63,991 nucleotides of DNA from Winogradskyella sp. (lineage in GTDB: Bacteria; Bacteroidota; Bacteroidia; Flavobacteriales; Flavobacteriaceae): positions 1 to 63,991 of the forward strand of contig JAOEWO010000012.1 in the NCBI GenBank assembly GCA_028383925.1, in the 5' to 3' direction. The position numbers and the translations under genes are program-made. Below are positions 56,901 to 63,694 of this stretch, in pieces (the stretch's first letter is position 1; each line of letters starts with the position of its first letter). The notes under the pieces are model-generated. The model saw only the letters and a list, made by a program, of their open reading frames with translations. It did not search any database and was not told the origin of the DNA.

Positions 56901-57059
56901 TGCATTTGTATAGATAACATCTACTTGGTCTGCTGCACTTTTGGTGAGTCCTTCTTGTTCAAATTTTTCAATAGCTTTCCATTGATTATTAAAGTCATCT
57001 TGAGCGTTCGTAAAGTTGGCAAAGCAGATGATCATAAGTAACGATATATAATTTTTCAT
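50955..57059 (-). CDS. Alpha-2-macroglobulin family protein with SusC-like box
   Basis: A 2034-residue exported protein. The signal peptide MKNYISLLMIICFANFTNA starts at the Met at 57059; the frame opens 21 codons earlier, but only this Met gives a signal peptide. The order is an N-terminal helical region, MG domains with the MG2 motif DRSIYRPGQTVYFKG, the LASMYDASLDEF block, and then a segment with DEVVVVGYGTTKTKSLTGSA (residues 1198-1217), the hallmark box of SusC/RagA receptors. The A2M domain (FKAPEALTKWKLQLVAHT) and thioester motif PYDCNEQTF (Cys1482, Gln1485) follow, then an alpha-helical toroid-like domain. It is a likely periplasmic or surface protease trap. It stands alone on its strand. 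Confidence 0.92.
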   Translation of the reverse strand: MKNYISLLMIICFANFTNAQDDFNNQWKAIEKFEQEGLTKSAADQVDVIYTNALLQNNKQQRIKALLYKSKYLLTLEEDAQLKIVNLFISEIETSKDIVTKHVLENMLATMYWQYFQQNRYQFYNRTKTTTKVNDDFRTWDLETLFEEIHTHFQRSLQNGLLLQQEPISNYKTLLVTFINSKNYRPTLYDLLSHNALEFYKTDENSITQPAYKFIIDEASYLGDSEDFINVNLNSKDTLSLQRNALKIYQDLLKFHRKNQSSIAYVDADIARLNFVQQHATFNDKEDLLLKALKTKAEQLKTSPLSALYNFEIATLYQNQGQRYNSNPNTNITDDADRWKLKDAVALCDLTITAFPKSRGAVNCAILKSKISQPQLNLQAEQYISTNAPSRLFVSYKNLKRLDFSIYKINNSQLNNFNSRYDSQEKENFFKDLKITERFSTTLKIENDYQQHSTELVLPNLTNGLYLIKADTNSETSVFAAAHIQVTNLALLESTENKHVSYQLINRNNGKPMVGASIKLSYTDNKNKTFAKNFTTDHFGKFQFKKDNNYYRNVAVIATYNNETAQFGDYYISRTYRDSKAKDTDYRTFLFTDRSIYRPGQTVYFKGISTEHKDGKSVVTSGNNVTAELYNANGEKLSDQRFVTNAFGSFNGEFVLPNNGLTGEFYILSFLKGIHSSYSYFSVEEYKRPKFKLEFQPVTDTHKVNDSITVNGTAVAFAGSNITNAKVVYHVKRQVQYPSWYYWRRPYINLNPQEITFGETKTNAKGEFDITFSAIPDETVSKESLPIFRYLVTADITDINGETRTATTSVNVGYHAMTLKISAPELIDTSKQEIELILTSKNLNGEFSPTKGTLKIYKLNAPASVLRVRPWQAPDYQVIPQKEFKTRFPHDAYNNEDALTNWKKGTEVFSMDFETEKDKIITLKKLKKWNSGKYIIVAESKDKFNQNVKDETFTSLFSTKDNTIADQQLFEAQLDKTSYKTGDIAKLTLGSAAKDLSVTVDIEKDNKIIVTQIITLNNSKETINIPVLKGDLGGFVVHCSFAAFNSYNAQSFKINVPYPKTDLDIETKTFRDKLQPGQDETWSFTIKGPKGDKVSAELLASMYDASLDEFKPHQWNFNPINRPSYYGQINKNARQSFGNTNFRLFNRFETSANYPQLNYDRLNWFGFYFGSNHYIMNKRFGGVEVTADMAANEYESLDEVVVVGYGTTKTKSLTGSAIAVRTTELDTLGNDIISKRSDIKSKQNSDNIQIRKNLNETAFFFPQLQTDAEGNVSFNFKAPEALTKWKLQLVAHTKTLESAVTQLEAVTQKELMVIPNAPRFLREGDKITISTKIANLTKNALSGVVRLLLTDPITGKSIDGELSNAYNDLNFEVNGKGNTQVAWTIEIPKGLRAVQYKVIAKAGNFSDGVQNALPVLSNRMLVTETLPMWIRSNETKTFTLDKLKNNTSTTLTNHKLTLEMTSNPAWYAVQALPYLMEYPYDCNEQTFSRYYANALAQHIVTSNPKNEAVFKQWKSSDALLSNLEKNQELKSILIEETPWLRDAQSESEQKKRIGLLFDLNKMNNELSSALRKLKSNQSSSGAWPWFKGGRDNRYITQHIIAGFGHLKTLNVISTERGDKESQMIQNAIQYLDTEFIKEYKDIKKYNKNADLSKDHLSHTQLHYLYVRSFYPEVTKSKEVDTIMTYYKDQIKKYWLKRSLYTKGLMTLSMQRLNEQTTATKILKSLKENSINSAELGMYWKANTNSWNWYQAPIETQALLIEAFAEVGSTMQNEAQNLIDIDNLKIWLLKHKQTNQWKTTKATTEAVYALLLQGSSWLDVTEMVAVKVGNNIISPTTLDNVKLEAGTGYYKTAWHGTEIKKEQADVTLTKNGDGIAWGALYWQYFEDLDKITLADTPLKLSKKLFLKTNTDKGEEISEITTDTKLNIGDLVRVRIELRTDRSMEFIHLKDMRAAGFEPINVISKYKWQDGLGYYESTKDAATNFFIDYLPKGIYVFEYDLRVNNAGNMSNGISTIQSMYAPEFSSHSEGVRILVD

Positions 57060-57298
57060 AATATTTGCCGCAAAAGCGGTAATCTTTTTATGAATTAGTT
57101 TAGGTCTTTTCGATTCAAACAAATTCTGTTTATTTTACAAAATACTTTCAAAAGGCATTCCAAAAACAGTTAAAATGAGTAAAATACTTATTTTGATGAG
57201 TGAAGTTAAACAATTTGTGAGGGAAACCGAACCTTATGATATTAAGATTATTAGACTGCCTCTTAAATTGTATTTTTGTTTAATAAAGTATTTGTTAT
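57060..57298. other. Intergenic region upstream of the TPR gene
   Basis: 239 A/T-rich bases between divergent genes. The only recognisable element is a -7 box TATTTTTG (57271-57278) 20 bases before the TPR gene start. A 43-codon frame (57175-57306) overlaps the TPR start and is not credible. Confidence 0.5.
57271..57278 (+). promoter_or_regulatory. -7 promoter box for the TPR gene
   Basis: TATTTTTG, a TAnnTTTG match, ends 20 bases before the ATG at 57299. Confidence 0.5.
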
Positions 57299-58252
57299 AT
57301 GTATAGATTTTTTTGGATTCTGTTTATGTCTTCACTTTCTTTTTCTCAAACTTCAAAAGAGAAAGGCCAACGTCTTATAGCTCAAAAAGCTTATGCTAGT
57401 GCACAAAAAGAAATACTTACGTTTCTAAAAACTAATCCTACCGATACTGAAGCTTTAGAGTTATTAGGTGATGCCAATGGTCACCAAAAAAAATGGGATG
57501 CTGCTATAGAAATCTATAAAAAATTAACAGAAACTGCGCCAAAAAACGCAAATTACCATTACAAATATGGTGGTGCTTTAGGTATGAAAGCACTGCAGAT
57601 TAGTAAAATTAAAGCTTTAGGTATTATCGGTGATGTAAAACATGCTTTTTTAACGGCTGCAGCGTTAGACCCAAACCATATTGATGCGCGATGGGCTTTG
57701 GTTGAGTTGTATGTGTCGCTACCAGGTATTGTAGGTGGTAGCTATTCTAAAGCGTTAACGTATGCTGCCGAGTTAGAACAACTATCTAAAGTTGATGGCT
57801 ATTTGGCAAAAGGATATGTTTATGAATATGATGATGAGCCAGAACTTGCTGAGACGTATTATAAATTAGCAATTAAAGAGGGAGGTTCTGTAACTTGTTA
57901 TGAGAAGCTAACCAATTTCTATGAAAAACAAAACCAACCAGAAAAAGCCATTGGTAATTTAGAAGCAGCGCAAAAGAAACTTCAGCGCAATGCTATGCAT
58001 TACCAAATAGGTAAGGTGTGCGCAGATTATAATATTCAATTAGATAAAGGTGAAAAATGCCTTAAAGCTTACTTATCGCACCATACAGCACAAGACGGTG
58101 TGCCAAAAGCATGGGCTTATTACCGAATGGCTCAAATTTACAAGCATAAAAAAGAAAAGGCTGAGGCTCTAAAATGGATAAATAAGGCCATTACGGGTTT
58201 GCCTAAAATTGATATTTTTAAAGAAGAAAAAAAAATTATTTCTAAGCTTTAG
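57299..58252 (+). CDS. Exported TPR-repeat protein
   Basis: A 317-residue protein with a short signal peptide (about 16 residues, SLSFSQ) and several tetratricopeptide repeats, for example LGDANGHQKKWDAAIEIYKKL, YYKLAIKEGG...YEKQNQPEKAIGNLEAA and AWAYYRMAQIYKHKKEKAEAL. TPRs bind other proteins; the partner is unknown. It precedes the TetR-led export operon but has its own promoter, and the TetR gene has another. Confidence 0.85.
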   Translation: MYRFFWILFMSSLSFSQTSKEKGQRLIAQKAYASAQKEILTFLKTNPTDTEALELLGDANGHQKKWDAAIEIYKKLTETAPKNANYHYKYGGALGMKALQISKIKALGIIGDVKHAFLTAAALDPNHIDARWALVELYVSLPGIVGGSYSKALTYAAELEQLSKVDGYLAKGYVYEYDDEPELAETYYKLAIKEGGSVTCYEKLTNFYEKQNQPEKAIGNLEAAQKKLQRNAMHYQIGKVCADYNIQLDKGEKCLKAYLSHHTAQDGVPKAWAYYRMAQIYKHKKEKAEALKWINKAITGLPKIDIFKEEKKIISKL

Positions 58253-58343
58253 CCTCAGATTTATTGTTGTTTTTAACGAAATAAATATGGCCTTTTACGG
58301 TATTAAATATTTGTTAATTGTTTTAAATTAATAGTAATGCTAT

Positions 58344-58351
58344 TATATTTG
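58344..58351 (+). promoter_or_regulatory. -7 promoter box for the TetR-exporter operon
   Basis: TATATTTG ends 18 bases before the ATG at 58370. It falls inside the longer open frame (Met at 58337), which argues against that upstream start. Confidence 0.6.
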
Positions 58352-58369
58352 CAACCAAATATTTTATTA

Positions 58370-59062
58370 ATGATAAATTTACTATCAAACTTAAAAATAT
58401 CTGTACCAGATAAGATCTATATTAAAGATCCAGAATCTTCCGATTTAGGTAAGCGAATTATAGAGCACAGTATTTTACTTATAGAAGAAATTGGGTTTGA
58501 TAGTTTCACTTTTAAGAAGTTAGGTGCCAAAATAGGATCTAATGAAAGCTCTATTTATCGTTATTTTGAAAGTAAACACAAACTGCTGTTGTATTTAACA
58601 TCTTGGTATTGGGCATGGATTGAGTATCAATTAGTGTTTAGTACCTTCAATATGCCAAATAAGCAAGAGCAATTGTTTAGGGCTATAGAGGTGGTTACTA
58701 AAACAATAGAAGTGGATATGACTTTTTCTCATATTAATGAAGTTATTTTAAACCGAATAATAATTAACGAATATTCAAAATCGTACTTAACTAAAGAGGT
58801 TGATAGTGAAAACAAAGAGGGGTATTTTGTGGTTTACAAACGTTTAATAATGCGTCTTAGCGATATGATTGCAGGTGTTAACTCAACGTATCAATTTCCG
58901 TCGAGCTTAGCTAGTACAATTGTTGAAGGTGCACTACATCAGCATTTTTTAAAAGCGCATTTTACTTCAATTACAGACTGCGGTAAGGATATTACACCAA
59001 CTGATTTTTTTAAGAATTTAACGCAACAAGTTTTAAATATACAATTTAATGGATCAAAATAA
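58370..59062 (+). CDS. TetR/AcrR-type transcriptional regulator
   Basis: One-component regulator of 230 residues. The HTH is FTFKKLGAKIGSNESSIYRYFESKHKLL (about residues 40-70), preceded by a helix IEHSILLIEEIGFDS as in TetR. The C-terminal ligand domain contains SWYWAWIEYQLVFSTF. The start at 58370 follows from the promoter position. It overlaps the exporter gene by 14 bases, so it is co-translated with and probably controls the three export genes. The ligand is unknown. Confidence 0.88.
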   Translation: MINLLSNLKISVPDKIYIKDPESSDLGKRIIEHSILLIEEIGFDSFTFKKLGAKIGSNESSIYRYFESKHKLLLYLTSWYWAWIEYQLVFSTFNMPNKQEQLFRAIEVVTKTIEVDMTFSHINEVILNRIIINEYSKSYLTKEVDSENKEGYFVVYKRLIMRLSDMIAGVNSTYQFPSSLASTIVEGALHQHFLKAHFTSITDCGKDITPTDFFKNLTQQVLNIQFNGSK

Positions 59063-60710
59063 AGTGCTTTTAACTCCTTGGCAACGTTTTGTTGGGATTT
59101 TAAAATTAGAACGTAAAGATGTTAGACAGGTGTTGTATTATGCTGTTTTTTCGGGCTTAATTGCTTTAACATTGCCATTAGGTATACAGGCTATAATTAA
59201 TTTAATACAGGGTGCGCAAGTCAGCACATCTTGGATTGTGCTGGTTGTTTTGGTTACCTTAGGCGTTGCTTTTGTTGGTATTTTGCAATTAATGCAAATG
59301 CGAATTATAGAAATGATACAACAGCGTATTTTTATGCGTGCCTCTTTTGAGTTTACCTACAGGTTTCCAAAAATTAAGATGGATCAGCTGCTTAATTATT
59401 ATCCTCCAGAGTTAGCTAACCGTTTTTTTGATGTACTAAATATTCAAAAAGGACTTTCAAAACTACTTTTAGATGTGCCAGCCGCAGTATTGCAAATTGT
59501 ATTTGCATTGATACTTTTATCGCTGTATCATCCGTTTTTTATGGCCTTTGGTATTTTGCTGATTATCCTTATTTATATTGTTTTTAAGTTTACAATTCAA
59601 CGTGGTATGGAAACGAGTCTTTTAGAGTCTAAGCAAAAATATAAAGTAGCACATTGGATTCAGGAAGTCGCACGATCAATTTCTAGTTTTAAAGTTTCAG
59701 GTAAAACATCACTAGCGCTTAATAAAAATGATTATTTGGTAAACGGCTATTTAGAGGCTAGAGAAAACCACTTTAAAATATTGGTTTTACAATTTATTCA
59801 AATGATTGGTTTTAAAATTATTGTTACTGCAGGCCTTTTAATTATTGGTGGTTTATTGGTGTTAAATCAAGAAATGAACATAGGGCAATTTGTCGCTGCA
59901 GAAATCATTATTTTATTAGTAATTACATCTGTAGAAAAACTTATTTTAGGTCTAGAATCTTTTTATGATGTGCTTACCTCTTTGGAAAAAATGGGACAAG
60001 TAGTAGATAAAGAAATAGAAGACCAAACGGGTGAAGCACCTAACTTTAGCGAAGATTTTAAAATTCAATTAGACAATATAAGTTATAACGTTCCTAATAG
60101 GTCTACACACATTCTTAAAAATATTTCACTTGTAATTAAAGCAAAGAGTAGAATTTTAATTCAAGGGGAAAGTGGTGCAGGTAAATCGAGTTTAATTAGA
60201 CTTGTAGCGGGTATTATAAAGCCAACAGAAGGTAGTGTGTATCTTAACGACAATAATTTAAATAATCTGCATCTTAATACATATAGAGCGTCACTAGGTC
60301 TTGCTTTATCTGATGAGACACCTTTTGAAGGTTCTATTTTAGACAATATCACTTTTGGTGATACTGATATTACGCAGGCAGAAATTGACGACGTTATAAA
60401 AAACACTAAGCTTTCGCAATTTATAAAAGAGAGTGAAAAAGGGATTAACACTATTATTTATCCTGAAGCTAAGCAAACGTCATACACCGTGGCGAAGAAA
60501 ATAATATTAGCTAGAGCTATAGTTAAAAAACCAAAATTACTAATTCTAGAAGATCCCTTAGAACATTTTGAAAAAGATGAAGCCTTAGAGTTAATTAAAT
60601 TTTTAACGGATTCATCTCATCCTTGGACGCTTATTGTTGTAAGTTTTAATAAAGATTGGGCAAGTAATTGTACTGAATCTATTACGCTAAAAAAGGGTCA
60701 AATCATATAA
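59049..60710 (+). CDS. Exporter-type ABC protein with degenerate ATPase
   Basis: A single chain with a six-helix ABC membrane domain (residues about 28-310) and a nucleotide-binding domain. There is no N-terminal C39 peptidase. Walker A GESGAGKSS (373-381) is intact. In place of LSGGQ stands TSYTV (477-481). Walker B reads LLILED (497-502) where exporters have LLILDE, the D-loop is EHFE instead of SALD, and the H-loop histidine is replaced (VVSFNKDW). It may bind but hardly hydrolyse ATP by the usual route. The length is 553 residues. It is the second gene of the TetR-ABC-HlyD-TolC operon, so export through a tripartite channel is the likely role. Confidence 0.88.
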   Translation: MDQNKVLLTPWQRFVGILKLERKDVRQVLYYAVFSGLIALTLPLGIQAIINLIQGAQVSTSWIVLVVLVTLGVAFVGILQLMQMRIIEMIQQRIFMRASFEFTYRFPKIKMDQLLNYYPPELANRFFDVLNIQKGLSKLLLDVPAAVLQIVFALILLSLYHPFFMAFGILLIILIYIVFKFTIQRGMETSLLESKQKYKVAHWIQEVARSISSFKVSGKTSLALNKNDYLVNGYLEARENHFKILVLQFIQMIGFKIIVTAGLLIIGGLLVLNQEMNIGQFVAAEIIILLVITSVEKLILGLESFYDVLTSLEKMGQVVDKEIEDQTGEAPNFSEDFKIQLDNISYNVPNRSTHILKNISLVIKAKSRILIQGESGAGKSSLIRLVAGIIKPTEGSVYLNDNNLNNLHLNTYRASLGLALSDETPFEGSILDNITFGDTDITQAEIDDVIKNTKLSQFIKESEKGINTIIYPEAKQTSYTVAKKIILARAIVKKPKLLILEDPLEHFEKDEALELIKFLTDSSHPWTLIVVSFNKDWASNCTESITLKKGQII

Positions 60711-60722
60711 AGTATAAGTAGT

Positions 60723-62072
60723 ATGTTAAATATATCTAAGAATCCATTAAATACAGAAGTAGATTTATCTAAGTATAAATCGGCTGAGCGTATTTTTGAT
60801 AAACGCTATTACAAATATTTTAATCGCTTTTTGTTTGCATTTGCTGTTTTAGGTTTCATAATTTTATTTTTGCCTTGGACGCAAAATATTACTGGCAGAG
60901 GTTTAGTAACAACGCTAACACCAGATCAAAGGCCACAAACCATTCAGTCACAAATACCAGGTCGTATTGAGAAATGGTATGTTAGAGAAGGTGATGCTGT
61001 AAGAAAAGGGGATACAATTATTAAGATTTCTGAAGTAAAAAGTGACTACTTCGATCCAGATTTAGTACAACGTACAGCACAACAAAGAGATGCAAAAGCA
61101 TTGTCTGTTGTGTCTTATCAAGGTAAAGTAAAGTCGCAAGGCGTTCGTATAGGCGCTTTAATTAATGAGCAAAGTCTAAAGTTAGAAAAAGCAGAAAACA
61201 AAATCTTGCAGTCTATATTAAAAGTAGAAAGTGATAGTATAGAAGTTGTTGCAGCTGAGACTAACATTAGAATTGCACAAATAAAATATGTGCGTGCAGA
61301 TTCTTTGTTTCAAGATGGGCTTACAGCGCAAAAGCGTGTGGAAGACGCTAGAGTGAAATTGCAAGAAACGGAAGCTAAATTAATTTCGCAAAAGGCAAAG
61401 TTATTAGGAAGTAGAAACGAGGTGCTTAATGCTAAGATTGAAATCTCAAGAATAAAAGCTGAGTATGCAGATAAAATCTCTAAGGCAGAAAGTGAGAAGT
61501 TTAGCGCAGAATCTAGCCAGTTCGATACTGAGGCACAAGTCTCAAAATTAAACAATCAGGTGTCTAATTACACGATAAGAAATAGTCTGCTTTATATGAC
61601 AGCACCTTACGACGGTTTTATAAATAAAGCCATTAGAGGTGGTATTGGGCAAACCTTTAAAGAAGGCGAAGAGTTAGTTGGTATAATGCCAGCAGATATA
61701 GACTTAGCTGTAGAAATGTTTGTAGAACCAATAGATTTACCCTTGGTACATAAGGGCGAAAAAGTACGCGTTCAGTTTGATGGTTGGCCTGCAATTGTAT
61801 TTAGTGGCTGGCCAAATGTATCTTATGGTACCTATGGTGCCGAGGTTGTTGCTGTTGAGAATTTTATAAGTTCTAATGGTAAGTTTAGAGTGCTCTTAGC
61901 ACCAGATGAAACTGACCACAAATGGCCAAAAGACATTAGAGCAGGTTCTGGAGCTTACACCATGGCATTGTTAGAAGATGTGCCAATTTGGTTTGAGCTT
62001 TGGCGTCAATTAAACGGTTTTCCACCTAATTATTACCAGCCACAAGATGGTGCTAAATCTAAAAAGAAATAA
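60723..62072 (+). CDS. HlyD-family periplasmic adaptor
   Basis: Membrane-fusion protein joining the ABC exporter to the TolC channel. One N-terminal membrane helix (residues 35-51), a biotinyl-lipoyl half-motif (PGRIEKWYVREGDAVRKGDTII), a long coiled-coil hairpin (about residues 115-285), the second half-motif (TAPYDGFINKAIRGGIGQTFKEGEEL) and a beta-barrel region follow in order. The length is 449 residues. It starts 12 bases after the exporter gene. Confidence 0.92.
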   Translation: MLNISKNPLNTEVDLSKYKSAERIFDKRYYKYFNRFLFAFAVLGFIILFLPWTQNITGRGLVTTLTPDQRPQTIQSQIPGRIEKWYVREGDAVRKGDTIIKISEVKSDYFDPDLVQRTAQQRDAKALSVVSYQGKVKSQGVRIGALINEQSLKLEKAENKILQSILKVESDSIEVVAAETNIRIAQIKYVRADSLFQDGLTAQKRVEDARVKLQETEAKLISQKAKLLGSRNEVLNAKIEISRIKAEYADKISKAESEKFSAESSQFDTEAQVSKLNNQVSNYTIRNSLLYMTAPYDGFINKAIRGGIGQTFKEGEELVGIMPADIDLAVEMFVEPIDLPLVHKGEKVRVQFDGWPAIVFSGWPNVSYGTYGAEVVAVENFISSNGKFRVLLAPDETDHKWPKDIRAGSGAYTMALLEDVPIWFELWRQLNGFPPNYYQPQDGAKSKKK

Positions 62073-62076
62073 AATC

Positions 62077-63480
62077 ATGCGAATTCTATTTACAGTTATT
62101 CTAGCTGGTTTTAGTTTTATAGGTGTAGCACAAACAGAAGAGTTATCTAACGTGCTTCGTTTTGATGAGTATTTGGGCTTTGTAAAAAAGTTTCATCCTA
62201 TTGTAAAGCAAGCCGAATTAGTTATAGACGAAAGTCAGGCAAAACTTATGAAATCTCGTGGCGCCTTCGACCCTAAGTTAGAAATAGATTATGACCGTAA
62301 AAAGTTTAAGAACACAGAATACTTCGATCAATTAAACGGAACATTTAAAATACCAACATGGTTTGGTGTAGAGTTAAAAGGAACTTTTGAAGAAAATACA
62401 GGAGATTTTCTTAATCCAGAAGCTTTTGTGCCACAAGACGGTTTGTATAGTGCGGGTGTTATGGTGCCTCTTGGTAGAGGACTTCTAATTAATAATAGAA
62501 TGGCTGCATTAAAACAAGCCAAATTATTTAGAGAACAAGCTAAAGCAGATCGCGATATTTACGTCAATAATATATTATTTGAAGCCTCTTTGGTTTATTT
62601 TGAATGGTTACAAGCCTATAACCAACTTAAGCTTTTCGAAAACTTTTTAGTTAATGCCGAGTTGCGCTACCGCGGAATTTTAAGAGGTGTAGAACTTGGT
62701 GAAAATGCAAGAATTGATGCTACAGAAGCCAGAATAGCACTAGATAGTAGAAAATTAAGTTTAGAGCAATCTAAGGTCAGTTTAATGAAAGCCGCACTAG
62801 AATTATCTAATTTTTTATGGTTAGATAATAATATTCCTGTAGAGCTACAACCAAATGTTATACCAGATGTAGATACAGAACCTATAGTAGATGCCACATT
62901 TAATATTAATCAGTTAAGAACAAATGACGTTATTTTAGATGCGCATCCTAAATTATTATCACTAGGTTATAAGCTCGATGGTTTAGAGGTAGAAACACGC
63001 TTAAAAGCTAATAGATTATTACCAAGAATAGATGTAGAATATAATTTCTTAACCGAAGCACCAGAGGTCGCAAGAACATTTAATACAGCCGAATATAAAG
63101 GCGGCTTAAATGTTAGTTTTCCTTTATTTTTAAGAAAAGAGCGTGGTGACTTAAAGTTAGCACGATTAAAACTACAAGACACAGAATTTGAAATTGATGC
63201 CACACGTGTTAACTTACGTAATAAGATAGATGCATTAAAACAAGAGTTAGAATCGTATGTAGCTCAAAATGAAATTACTTTAAGAATGGTTTCAGATTCT
63301 GAGCTTATGCTACAAGCTGAAGAACGTAAGTTTCAACTGGGAGAAAGCTCTTTGTTTTTAGTTAATTCTCGTGAGTCTAAATTAATCGAAAATCAGTTAA
63401 AGGCCATTTCAATTCAGAATAAATTTTTTAGCACCAAAGCAAAGTTGTTTAATAGTTTGGCTGTGAATCCTGATCTGTAG
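62077..63480 (+). CDS. TolC-family outer-membrane channel
   Basis: Outer-membrane efflux/secretion duct. Signal peptide MRILFTVILAGFSFIGVAQ, then two repeats of coiled-coil and strand segments typical of OEP proteins (LFREQAKADRDIYVNNILFEASLVYFEWLQAY; VNLRNKIDALKQELESYVAQNEITLRMV). The length is 467 residues. The frame extends ten codons upstream into the HlyD gene, but the Met at 62077 gives the signal peptide and lies four bases after the HlyD stop. It is the last gene of the export operon. Confidence 0.92.
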   Translation: MRILFTVILAGFSFIGVAQTEELSNVLRFDEYLGFVKKFHPIVKQAELVIDESQAKLMKSRGAFDPKLEIDYDRKKFKNTEYFDQLNGTFKIPTWFGVELKGTFEENTGDFLNPEAFVPQDGLYSAGVMVPLGRGLLINNRMAALKQAKLFREQAKADRDIYVNNILFEASLVYFEWLQAYNQLKLFENFLVNAELRYRGILRGVELGENARIDATEARIALDSRKLSLEQSKVSLMKAALELSNFLWLDNNIPVELQPNVIPDVDTEPIVDATFNINQLRTNDVILDAHPKLLSLGYKLDGLEVETRLKANRLLPRIDVEYNFLTEAPEVARTFNTAEYKGGLNVSFPLFLRKERGDLKLARLKLQDTEFEIDATRVNLRNKIDALKQELESYVAQNEITLRMVSDSELMLQAEERKFQLGESSLFLVNSRESKLIENQLKAISIQNKFFSTKAKLFNSLAVNPDL

Positions 63481-63513
63481 CTGCTAGAAGTTATTTAAGT
63501 GTTTTTTAGATTT

Positions 63514-63594
63514 ACACCCCTAAAGTTCCGTTAAGGGGGCATTCTTCTTAACATTATTTATAGGGTTGTCCCCTTGAGGAGACTTTAGGGGTGT
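63514..63594. repeat. Long imperfect inverted repeat
   Basis: ACACCCCTAAAGT (63514-63526) pairs perfectly with ACTTTAGGGGTGT (63582-63594). Inner parts also match (AAGGGGGCA with TGTCCCCTT), giving a roughly 30-bp imperfect stem. It is G/C-richer than its surroundings. It probably terminates the export operon, but its length suggests a dispersed REP-like element. Confidence 0.65.
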
Positions 63595-63618
63595 TTTGAA
63601 GGTTTAATAAATTGAAAT

Positions 63619-63647
63619 ACCTGCAAGGTTTCTAAAACCTTGTAGGT
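63619..63647. repeat. Short intergenic hairpin repeat
   Basis: ACCTGCAAGGTTT (63619-63631), a 3-base loop and AAACCTTGTAGGT (63635-63647) form 13-bp arms with one mismatch. From memory, sequences like this recur between genes in many Flavobacteriaceae genomes. Only one copy is seen in this window. Confidence 0.65.
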
Positions 63648-63694
63648 CTAAACCAAAACTTATAGTATTTTTACAGTACATAATTAAGGATACT

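Noticed and set aside
57175..57306. A 43-codon ATG frame upstream of the TPR gene
   Set aside because: It overlaps the TPR start and its promoter box, has no recognisable features, and its composition looks like chance in A/T-rich DNA.
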